This document shows, one piece after another, positions 1 to 6,675 of a stretch of DNA of 7,286 nucleotides. The translations under genes and the position numbers were made by a program. The stretch spans positions 1 to 7,286 of the forward strand of contig JAFATL010000636.1 of assembly GCA_019243975.1 (NCBI GenBank), read 5' to 3'. The notes under the pieces were generated by a model. That model was not told the origin of the DNA. It saw only the letters and a program-made list of their open reading frames with translations, and made no database searches. Position 1 is the stretch's first letter, and every line of letters begins with the position of its first letter. Source of the DNA: Actinomycetota bacterium (lineage in GTDB: Bacteria; Actinomycetota; Acidimicrobiia; Acidimicrobiales; JAFATL01).

Positions 1-222
1 TCGGCGTTCGTCCTGCGCGACCGCATCGGCGTCGACAAGATCCTGCTGGAGGCCGACTACCCGCACTGCGACTCGACCTGGCCCGACACCCAAGCCGTCA
101 TCGAGCAGGAGATCGGCGGGTTGCCGGCCGACGACGTGCGCAAGATCACCTGGGAGAACGCGTCAAACCTCTACCGGCACCCGGTGCCACCCGAGGTGCA
201 GGCCGACCCCAACGCGTTCTGA
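1..222 (+). CDS. Amidohydrolase_2-family metal-dependent hydrolase, C-terminal fragment
   Basis: This reading frame is open from the first base of the window and ends with TGA at 220-222, so only the last 73 residues are visible. They contain EADYPHCDSTWPD (about residues 17-29), followed by a helix ending in a WENASNLY motif (about 50-57). This matches the end of the TIM-barrel amidohydrolase_2 (ACMSD-like) family: the Asp in the DYPH motif (D19) is in the position of the conserved metal-site Asp after a late barrel strand, and the ENAxxLY motif closes the domain. Family members hydrolyse or decarboxylate small, often cyclic or aromatic, carboxylic substrates in the cytoplasm. The substrate cannot be told from this fragment. 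The stop codon directly abuts the GTG start of the next gene, so the two are probably co-transcribed and translationally coupled. The metal-binding HxH of the N-terminus lies outside the window and cannot be checked. Confidence 0.85.
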   Translation, partial: SAFVLRDRIGVDKILLEADYPHCDSTWPDTQAVIEQEIGGLPADDVRKITWENASNLYRHPVPPEVQADPNAF

Positions 223-1632
223 GTGGCTGACTCTCTGGCCACGCGGGTGGCCGCGCTGGCCGCGGCCGACCCGAACGGCCTGGCCTACGCGTCGGAGGAC
301 GAGGAGCTGACGTGGGCCGAGTACCACGAGCGCTCGGGTGCGTTCGCCGGGGGACTAGTGGCGCGGGGCTACGAGCGGGGCGACAAGGTGGCCGTGCAGC
401 TGCCCGACGGACCGGGCGTGCACACCGCGTTCCTCGGGTGCGAGAAGGCAGGCGTGACCGTTGTAGGGATCGGCCGTCGGGCGGGTCGGCGCGAGGTCGA
501 CCACCTGGTTGCGCGTACGGGCGCACGGGAGCTGGTCACCGAACTCGCGGCCGTGGCACCGGGTGTCCCGCCTGACGCCAACCGGTGGTTGCACGACGAC
601 GACGTGTTTCTGCTCAACTCCACGTCGGGCACGACCGGGCTCCCCAAGGTGGTGGTGCACGACCAAGCCCGCTGGTTCGCGTTCCACGAGCTGGCCGTCG
701 ACGGCGGCGACCTCACGCCCGGCGACGTCTGCATGAGTGTTGTGCCGGCGCCGTTTGGGTTCGGCATCTGGACGTCGCACGTCACCCCGACCTTGCTCGG
801 CGCGCCCTGCGTCGTCATGGGCCGGTTCGACGCCGACACCGCCATCGAGCTCATCGAGCGCTACCGCGTGACCGTGCTGTCCGCCGTCACCACGCAGTTC
901 CTCATGCTGCTCGAGTCGCCGGCGTTCCGGCCCGAGGCGTTCGCTTCGCTGCGGGTGATGTTCACCGGTGGCGAGGCGGTGCCCGAGCGACGGGCGGCCG
1001 AGTTCGAGGACCGCACCGGCGCCCTCGTCATCCAGTTCTACGGGTCGAACGAGACGGGCGCCCTCTCGCGAACCACGGTGCGGGATGACCGCCAGCACCG
1101 GCTGCGCACCGCCGGCAAGGTGATCGACTCGATGCAGGTGCGCCTGTTCGGCGCCGGGCAGCCGGGGTGCAAAGGACCGTTGCTGTCGCGCGGGTACTAC
1201 GACGATCCGGCCGGCAACGCCGAGCTGTACACCGACGACGGCTGGATGCTGATGGGCGACATCGTCCGCATCGACGACGACGGCTACCTCACCGTGGTGG
1301 GGCGGGCGTCCGACTTCATCATCCGCGGTGGCAAGAACGTGAGCGCGGCCCAGGTCGAGCACGAGGTCGGCACCCACCCGGCCGTCGCGCTGGTATCGGC
1401 GGTGGCCGCCCCCGACGAGCTGTTCGGCGAGCGGGTGGCCGTGTACGTGGTGTTGCGGCCATCGGCCGGCTCACTGGCGCTCGACGACCTCACCGCCTAC
1501 TTGGCCGAGCGGGGGGTGTCGAAGGAGCTGTGGCCCGAGCACCTGGTGATCGTCGCCGACCTGCCGCGCGCGTCGGGCGGCAAGATCGCCAAGGGTGAGC
1601 TGCGCGAGGACGCCAAGAGGAGGTTCGCATGA
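223..1632 (+). CDS. Class I adenylate-forming enzyme, probable acyl-CoA synthetase (AMP-binding)
   Basis: This is a 469-residue cytoplasmic enzyme expected to activate a carboxylic acid with ATP to an acyl-adenylate and pass it to CoA. The core motifs are in order: P-loop TSGTTGLPK (134-142), A5 motif YGSNETG (273-279), A7 motif with MGD (344-346), hinge GRASDFIIRGGKN (360-372), and the C-terminal-domain lysine in SGGKIAKGE (K454). All key residues for adenylation look intact. The protein is shorter than the usual 500-550 residues. The savings lie before the P-loop (about 85-130) and around 308-322, where the usual linker is replaced by GAGQPGCKGPLLSRGYY. The GTG start at 223 abuts the upstream TGA and lacks a clear Shine-Dalgarno, suggesting coupling. 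It gives an N-terminus that aligns with the family (LTWAEYHERS at 29-38). The end overlaps the next gene by 4 bp. The acid substrate is unknown. A free-standing adenylation role without CoA is less likely given the neighbours. Confidence 0.9.
   Translation: MADSLATRVAALAAADPNGLAYASEDEELTWAEYHERSGAFAGGLVARGYERGDKVAVQLPDGPGVHTAFLGCEKAGVTVVGIGRRAGRREVDHLVARTGARELVTELAAVAPGVPPDANRWLHDDDVFLLNSTSGTTGLPKVVVHDQARWFAFHELAVDGGDLTPGDVCMSVVPAPFGFGIWTSHVTPTLLGAPCVVMGRFDADTAIELIERYRVTVLSAVTTQFLMLLESPAFRPEAFASLRVMFTGGEAVPERRAAEFEDRTGALVIQFYGSNETGALSRTTVRDDRQHRLRTAGKVIDSMQVRLFGAGQPGCKGPLLSRGYYDDPAGNAELYTDDGWMLMGDIVRIDDDGYLTVVGRASDFIIRGGKNVSAAQVEHEVGTHPAVALVSAVAAPDELFGERVAVYVVLRPSAGSLALDDLTAYLAERGVSKELWPEHLVIVADLPRASGGKIAKGELREDAKRRFA
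1618..1623 (+). promoter_or_regulatory. Strong Shine-Dalgarno for the D-2-hydroxyacid dehydrogenase
   Basis: A perfect AGGAGG, in the context AAGAGGAGG from 1615, lies 5 bases before the ATG at 1629. It sits inside the last codons of the upstream AMP-binding gene and fixes the start of the downstream gene. It is the only strong ribosome-binding site at a gene junction in this window. The other junctions rely on abutting or overlapping stop and start codons. Confidence 0.75.
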
Positions 1633-2573
1633 CCAGGGTGGCGGTGCTCGACGACTACCAGGGCGTGGCCCGCTCGATCGTGCCGTGGCCGGACGGCTTG
1701 GACGTCACCGCCTTCACCGACCACGCCCCCGACGAGGCCGAGGTGGTGCGCCGCCTGCAGGGGTTCGACGTTGTGGTCGCCATGCGCGAGCGCACCGCGT
1801 TCCCGCGGTCGGTGCTCGAGCGCCTGCCCGACCTCAAGCTGCTCGTGACCACGGGGCCTCGTAACGCGGCCATCGACGTGGCGGCGGCCAACGAGCGGGG
1901 CGTGACGGTGAGCGGCACGTGGGGGATCGTCAGCAACACGGTCGAGCTCACGTGGGCCCTCATGCTGGCCGTGGTGCGTGGCCTGCCGGACGAGGTAGCG
2001 GCGGTGCGCAGCGGGGGATGGCAGCAGGGGCTCGGCCGCGACCTCAACGGCAAGACGCTGGGCGTGCTCGGCGTCGGCAACATCGGTTCGCAGGTCGCCC
2101 ACATCGCCCAGGCGTTCGGCATGGGCGTGATCGCGTGGAGCCAGAACCTCACCGACGAGCGGGCCGAAGGCGTCGGTGCGAAACGGGTCGAGAAGGAAGA
2201 CCTGTTCCGGCGGGCCGACATCGTGACCGTGCACCTGGTGCTGTCGGACCGCACGCGTGGCCTGATCGGACGCGACGAGCTGGCGCTCATGAAGCCGACC
2301 GCCTTCCTGATCAACACGTCGCGAGGCCCGATCGTCGACGACGACGCGCTCGTCGACGCGCTGGAACGCAAGGCCATCGCGGGCGCCGGCCTCGACGCCT
2401 TCGCGGTGGAACCGCTGCCCGCCGACCACCCCTACCGCCGCCTCCCCAACGTCGTCGCCACGCCCCACATCGGCTACGTCACCGAGGACTGCTACCGCAT
2501 CTTCTACGACCAGATCGTCGAGGACATCACTGCCTGGCGCGGCGGCGCGCCCGTGCGGGTGATCACGCCCTGA
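1629..2573 (+). CDS. D-isomer-specific 2-hydroxyacid dehydrogenase, NAD(P)-dependent
   Basis: This 314-residue soluble enzyme of the D-2-hydroxyacid/phosphoglycerate dehydrogenase superfamily should interconvert a 2-oxo acid and its D-2-hydroxy acid. The nucleotide-binding fold carries GVGNIG (148-153). The catalytic triad is visible as R232 (in NTSRGPIVD), E261 (in DAFAVEPLP) and H280 (in VATPHIGYVT). The phrases WSQNLT after the second Rossmann strand and PHIGYVTEDCYR resemble a PGDH-like subgroup whose physiological substrates are mostly unassigned. The ACT regulatory domain of classical SerA is absent, so serine biosynthesis is unlikely. The residue normally Asp/Glu in NAD-specific enzymes at the end of the second strand is S171, which hints at NADP(H) use. 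The ATG at 1629 overlaps the upstream TGA (ATGA) and has a good AGGAGG. The 3' end overlaps the convergent FMN-enzyme gene by 11 bp. Confidence 0.9.
   Translation: MTRVAVLDDYQGVARSIVPWPDGLDVTAFTDHAPDEAEVVRRLQGFDVVVAMRERTAFPRSVLERLPDLKLLVTTGPRNAAIDVAAANERGVTVSGTWGIVSNTVELTWALMLAVVRGLPDEVAAVRSGGWQQGLGRDLNGKTLGVLGVGNIGSQVAHIAQAFGMGVIAWSQNLTDERAEGVGAKRVEKEDLFRRADIVTVHLVLSDRTRGLIGRDELALMKPTAFLINTSRGPIVDDDALVDALERKAIAGAGLDAFAVEPLPADHPYRRLPNVVATPHIGYVTEDCYRIFYDQIVEDITAWRGGAPVRVITP
2563..2573. other. Tail-to-tail overlap of two convergent coding regions
   Basis: The plus-strand D-2-hydroxyacid dehydrogenase ends with TGA at 2571-2573. The minus-strand FMN enzyme ends with TGA read from 2565 down to 2563. 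The last 11 bases of each gene are therefore shared, and the minus-strand stop lies inside the palindrome GTGATCAC (2559-2566). No GC hairpin followed by a T-run is visible at the junction, so any terminator would have to lie within coding sequence or be Rho-dependent. Confidence 0.85.
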
Positions 2574-3774
2574 TGGCGGTGCGGGCGGGGCGGAGCAACG
2601 TGCGGTCGAGGTCGGCGAGGGTGGGCGCGCCCATGAGCGCCATGGCCTTGCGCAGCTCGTCGGCCAGAATGTCGATGGCGTGGCGCACGCCCGGCTCGCC
2701 CGCGGCGGCCAGGCCGTAGAGGTAGGCGCGACCCAGCAGTACGGCGTGGGCCCCCAACGCCAGGGCGGCGAGGATGTCGGTGCCCCGCCGGATGCCCGAG
2801 TCGAAGAGCACTTCGATCTCGTCTCCCACCGCGTCGACGATGCTCGGCAGCGCGTCGAGGGTGGCCGGCACGTGGTCGAGCTCGCGGCCGCCGTGGTTGG
2901 ACACGATCACCGCGTCGGCGCCGGCGGCCACCGCGTGGCGGGCGTCCTCGGGCGACAGCACGCCCTTGACGGCGAGCGGGCCATCCCACTGTTCGCGCAG
3001 CCACTCGACGTCGGCCCAGCTGACCGTGCCGTCGAACATCTCGCCCATGTCGGGGGTGCGGCCGGCGGCGTGCTCGACGTTGGGGAACGTGATCGCCTCG
3101 GAGGTCAGGAAGTGCCACGCCCACGACGGGTGCAGGCCCCCGTCGAGCAGCGTGCGCACCGTCAGGTCGGGTGTCGGCAACTTGATGCCGGCGTGCAGCT
3201 CGCGTTCGCGGTTCGACCGCACCGTGCAGTCGGCGCTGACGATGAGCGCCGTGCACCCGGCCGCCTGGGCCCGCGCCACCAGCTTGCGCGCCACCTCGCG
3301 ATCGCCCCAGATGTAGAGCTGGAACCACACCGTCGCGGCGGGCGCCTCGTGCACGATGTCGTCGATGTCGACGGTCGCGAGGGTCGACACGCCGAACGGC
3401 AGCCGCGCCTTGGCCGCCGCCCGCACGGCCGCCCGCTCACCCTCGTGGTGGAACATGCGGGGCCCGCCGACCGGACCCAACGCGATCGGCAGCGGCACAG
3501 GTGTGCCCAGCACGGTGGTGCTGGTGTCGACGTCGCTCACGTCGACGAGGGCGCGAGGGAGCAACTCGACGTCCTGGAAGGCGGCCCGGTTGCGGCGCAG
3601 GGTGTACTCGCCTTCGCCGCCACCGTCGAGGTAGGCGAGGGCGCCCGCGGGCAGGCGTCGCCGGGCCAGGTGGGCGAGGTCGTCGATGCTGTAGCAGCGG
3701 GCCAGCCGCTGCACGCCGTAGGGCGCGGGCGGGCGGCCGACATGCGCGAGCCGGAGGATTTCGGCGGGCTTCAC
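2563..3774 (-). CDS. FMN-dependent L-2-hydroxyacid oxidase/dehydrogenase (lactate/glycolate oxidase family)
   Basis: This 403-residue TIM-barrel flavoprotein is expected to oxidise an L-2-hydroxy acid to the 2-oxo acid, passing electrons from FMN to oxygen, a quinone or a cytochrome. Key residues are in place: FQLY (Y154), D182 and R189 in the DCTVRSNRE segment, K270 contacting FMN, the catalytic base H294 and substrate-binding R297 in SNHGGRELD (292-300), and the FMN-phosphate site DSGIRRGTD (325-333) with GRA (348-350). Residues 190-262 resemble the loop-4 region of membrane LldD-type and lactate-oxidase enzymes. HGGREL argues against MftD, whose motif has HGGNN. There is no signal peptide or cytochrome b2 domain, so it is not a flavocytochrome. 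The start is GTG at 3774, overlapping the upstream stop (GTGA), with only a weak Shine-Dalgarno. Oxidase versus dehydrogenase, and lactate versus glycolate or another acid, cannot be decided from sequence. Confidence 0.9.
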   Translation of the reverse strand: MKPAEILRLAHVGRPPAPYGVQRLARCYSIDDLAHLARRRLPAGALAYLDGGGEGEYTLRRNRAAFQDVELLPRALVDVSDVDTSTTVLGTPVPLPIALGPVGGPRMFHHEGERAAVRAAAKARLPFGVSTLATVDIDDIVHEAPAATVWFQLYIWGDREVARKLVARAQAAGCTALIVSADCTVRSNRERELHAGIKLPTPDLTVRTLLDGGLHPSWAWHFLTSEAITFPNVEHAAGRTPDMGEMFDGTVSWADVEWLREQWDGPLAVKGVLSPEDARHAVAAGADAVIVSNHGGRELDHVPATLDALPSIVDAVGDEIEVLFDSGIRRGTDILAALALGAHAVLLGRAYLYGLAAAGEPGVRHAIDILADELRKAMALMGAPTLADLDRTLLRPARTAIRA

Positions 3775-6659
3775 GGGCGCGCCCGATCCAGGACCTGGGC
3801 CAGGTGCAACGGCGTGCGGCCCGTGCCTTGGCGGATCTGCTCGCGGCAGCTGAAGCCGTCGGCCACGACGAGGGTGTCCGGGGCCGCGTCCCGCACGGCC
3901 GGCAGCACGACGCGTTCGCCCGCCTTCATGGCGACGTCGTAGTGGTCGCCCGCCTCGAAGCCGAACGAGCCGGCCATACCGCAGCAGCCGGAGTCGAGCA
4001 CGTCCACGTCGAGCCCGGTCGCGCGCAGCAACTCGGCTTCGACGTCGAAACCCATCACGGCGCGGTGGTGGCAGTGGGCCTGCACCATGGCCGTACCGGT
4101 GAGCTGATTCCGGAAGCGGTCGGGGTCGTGCTGGGAGAGGAACTCGCTCAGCGTCACCGTCTGGGCCGCCAGCCGGTCGGCGTCAGGGTCGTGGGGGAAG
4201 AGGTTGCCGAGCTCGTCGCGGAACACGGCGACACAGCTGGGTTCGAGGCCCACGATCGGCGTGCCCGCGGTGATGTCGTCGCGCAGCGTGTCGATGATCT
4301 GGCGCAGCTGGCGCTTGGCCAGGTTGAGCATGCCGAAGTCGTAGAGGGGACGGCCGCAGCACAGGGGCCGGGTCGGGATGTCGACCTGGAAGCCGGCGCC
4401 TTCGAGCACGCGCACGGCCGCCTCGGCCACGTCCGGCTCGAAGTGGTTGGTGAACGTGTCGGGCCACAGCAGCACGCGTGATCGATCGCCGGGCGCAACG
4501 CCGGTCTTCGCCCGCTGGGCGGCGAAGCGGGCCCGGAACGTCGTGCGGGCGAAGCGGGGAATGTCGCGTTCGGGGGCCAACCCGGCGGCGCGCTTGGCCA
4601 GCGCCGACACGCCCGGCCAGTGGGTGGCGGCGTTGGCCAGGGCGGGTGCGTGGCTGGCGGCCCGGGCGGCCCAGTAGATGAGGCCCATGGCGTACGCGCT
4701 GCGAGGGCGCAGGCGGCGCTTGAAGTAGTGCGAGAGGAACTCGGCCTTGTACGTCGCCATGTCGACGTTGACCGGGCAGTCGCCTTTGCAGCCCTTGCAC
4801 GCCAGGCACAGGTCGAGGGCGTCCTTGACCCGGTCGTCGCGCCAGCCCTGGTCGACGACCTCGCCCCGCATCATCTCGAACAGCAGATGGGCGCGACCGC
4901 GCGTGGTGTGCTCCTCCTGGCCGGTGACCAGGAAGCTCGGGCACATCGTGCCGCCCTCGGTCTCGGTGCGCCGGCACTTGCCCACGCCGACGCAGCGCAG
5001 GGTGGCGGTGGCGAAGTCGCCGCCGTCGTGCGGGAACTTGAACGTCGTCTTCACCGGTATGGGCCGGTAGTTCGGGCCCAGTTTCAGGTTCTCGTCGGCC
5101 CGGTACGGGTCGACGACCTTGTGCGGGTTCATGTGGCCGGCCGGGTCCCAGATCGACTTAAACTCGCGGAACGCGTCGACCAGTTCTTTCCCGAACATCT
5201 TGGGCAGCAGCTCGGCCCGGGCCTGGCCGTCGCCGTGCTCGCCCGACAGCGAGCCGCCGTACGACACGACCAGGTCGGCGGCCTCCTCGATGAAGTCGTG
5301 GTACGTGGCGATGCCGCCCGCCGTCCGCAAGTCGAAGTCGATGCGCGTGTGCACGCAGCCCTCGCCGAAGTGCCCGTACAAGGCGCAGCCGTAGCCGTAG
5401 CGGTCGAACATGGCGCGCAGGTCGCGCAGGTAGTCGCCCAGCCGTTCCGGCGGCACGGCCGAGTCCTCCCAGCCTTCGTGGGTGCGAGGGTCGCCGGGCA
5501 CGATGGCGGTGGCGCCCAGGCCGGCCTCGCGCACCTCCCACACGTGCCGCTCGGCCTCGGGGTCGTCGAACAGCTTCATCTCGGGCGCGTCCTTGGTCCG
5601 GCCCAGCTTGCGCATGCAGCGCTCGGCCGCGGCGTCGGCCTCTTCCTTCGTCTCGCCGCCGAACTCGGCCAGCAACCAGCCCCGGCCGTCGGGAAGGAGC
5701 CGCAGGTCGTCGCTGTGCATGTGCTTGCGGTGCATGTCCTCGATGAGCCGGTCGTCGAGGCCCTCCAGGCCGATGGGGCCGGTGGCGAGTACCTCGGGGG
5801 CGTGGTCGGCCGCGGTGTACACGTCGCGGAACCCGAGCACCAACAGCGAACGGGCCGGCGGGCTGGGCACCAAGCGCACCGTCGCCTCCAGCACGGTCAC
5901 GCACGTGCCCTCGGTGCCGACCAAGGCCCGGGCCACGTTGAAGCCGTTCTCCGGGAGGAGCTGATCGAGGTTGTAGCCCGACACCCGGCGGGGGATGTCG
6001 GGAAACCGCTCCCGGATGGTGTCGGCGTACCGGTCGCGCAGGTCACGCAGACGGCGGTAGATCGCGGCGCGTCTATCACCACCGGCGACGATCGCCTCCA
6101 GCTCGTCGTCGCTGGTCGCCCCGACGGTCATGCGCAGGCCGTCGTAGGTGAGGATGTCGAGGGTCTCGACGTTGTTGGAGGTCGTGCCCGCCATGACGGA
6201 GTGCACGCCACACGAGTTGTTGCCGATCATGCCGCCGAGGGTGCAGTAGGCGTGGGTGGACGGGTCGGGACCGAAGGTGAGGTGGTGGTGCTCGGCCGCG
6301 TCGCGCAGGTGGTCGAGGATCAGCCCGGGCTGCACCCGGGCCCGCCGACCCTCGACGTCGAGCTCCAGCAGTCGGTGCATGTGGCGCGGGAAGTCGAGGA
6401 TGACGGCGACGTTGGTCGACTGGCCGGCCAGGCTGGTGTCCGCCCCGATCGGCAGCACCGGCACGCCGTAGTCGTGGCACACGCCCACGGCCGCCATGAC
6501 GTCGTCGGCGTCCCGCGGGAACACCACTCCGATCGGCACCTGGCGGTAGTTCGAGCCGCCCGAGGCGTAGAGGGCACGTGCGCCCGCATCGAAGCGCACT
6601 TCGCCGCGCACGCGGCGGGTGAGCTCAGTGCAAAGAACGTCGGTGGCGAGGTCGGTCAC
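3771..6659 (-). CDS. FAD-linked D-2-hydroxyacid dehydrogenase fused to Fe-S/CCG module (YdiJ/GlcD-GlcF type)
   Basis: This 962-residue fusion should oxidise a D-2-hydroxy acid (D-lactate, D-2-hydroxyglutarate or glycolate) and relay electrons from FAD through Fe-S clusters to the respiratory chain. Domains in order: FAD_binding_4 (about 40-175, with PIGADTSLAGQS and LGGMIGNNSCGVHS); FAD-oxidase C-terminal domain (about 265-515, with metal-type ligands H430, H437 and E474 in SGEHGDGQ); a ferredoxin-like part with cysteines C556, C562, C573 and C618, C621, C624, C628; and two CCG repeats (C767-C768 in PLCCGRP and C892-C893 in SGCCGMAG). The length and order match the roughly 1000-residue YdiJ-like proteins rather than separate GlcD and GlcF. 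The GTG start at 6659 is the first possible one, because an in-frame TGA lies just upstream. It follows the thiamine-enzyme stop by 16 bp with no clear Shine-Dalgarno. The end overlaps the FMN gene by 4 bp. No signal or membrane segment is evident, so membrane association would need a partner. Confidence 0.92.
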   Translation of the reverse strand: MTDLATDVLCTELTRRVRGEVRFDAGARALYASGGSNYRQVPIGVVFPRDADDVMAAVGVCHDYGVPVLPIGADTSLAGQSTNVAVILDFPRHMHRLLELDVEGRRARVQPGLILDHLRDAAEHHHLTFGPDPSTHAYCTLGGMIGNNSCGVHSVMAGTTSNNVETLDILTYDGLRMTVGATSDDELEAIVAGGDRRAAIYRRLRDLRDRYADTIRERFPDIPRRVSGYNLDQLLPENGFNVARALVGTEGTCVTVLEATVRLVPSPPARSLLVLGFRDVYTAADHAPEVLATGPIGLEGLDDRLIEDMHRKHMHSDDLRLLPDGRGWLLAEFGGETKEEADAAAERCMRKLGRTKDAPEMKLFDDPEAERHVWEVREAGLGATAIVPGDPRTHEGWEDSAVPPERLGDYLRDLRAMFDRYGYGCALYGHFGEGCVHTRIDFDLRTAGGIATYHDFIEEAADLVVSYGGSLSGEHGDGQARAELLPKMFGKELVDAFREFKSIWDPAGHMNPHKVVDPYRADENLKLGPNYRPIPVKTTFKFPHDGGDFATATLRCVGVGKCRRTETEGGTMCPSFLVTGQEEHTTRGRAHLLFEMMRGEVVDQGWRDDRVKDALDLCLACKGCKGDCPVNVDMATYKAEFLSHYFKRRLRPRSAYAMGLIYWAARAASHAPALANAATHWPGVSALAKRAAGLAPERDIPRFARTTFRARFAAQRAKTGVAPGDRSRVLLWPDTFTNHFEPDVAEAAVRVLEGAGFQVDIPTRPLCCGRPLYDFGMLNLAKRQLRQIIDTLRDDITAGTPIVGLEPSCVAVFRDELGNLFPHDPDADRLAAQTVTLSEFLSQHDPDRFRNQLTGTAMVQAHCHHRAVMGFDVEAELLRATGLDVDVLDSGCCGMAGSFGFEAGDHYDVAMKAGERVVLPAVRDAAPDTLVVADGFSCREQIRQGTGRTPLHLAQVLDRARP

Positions 6660-6675
6660 TGGCGCGATGTGGTCG

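Noticed and set aside
355..1377. A 340-codon minus-strand frame opposite the AMP-binding gene
   Set aside because: It is a composition-driven shadow. The plus strand has every adenylation motif in order.
1497..2468. A 323-codon minus-strand frame opposite the D-2-hydroxyacid dehydrogenase
   Set aside because: It spans two plus-strand genes and has no recognisable motif.
1629..2573. Phosphoglycerate dehydrogenase SerA of serine biosynthesis
   Set aside because: At 314 residues it has no ACT or intervening domain, and no serine-pathway gene is nearby.
2559..2600. Possible intrinsic terminator at the convergent junction
   Set aside because: GTGATCAC is only an 8-bp palindrome without extended pairing on either side, and no T-run follows on either strand.
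2563..3774. Calling the FMN enzyme MftD of the mycofactocin system
   Set aside because: MftD carries HGGNN at the active site, whereas this protein has the ordinary HGGREL with the substrate-binding Arg, and no other mycofactocin gene is in the window.
2680..3942. A 420-codon open frame on the plus strand opposite the FMN gene
   Set aside because: It has no family resemblance and biased composition, and it runs across the boundary of two well-supported minus-strand genes.
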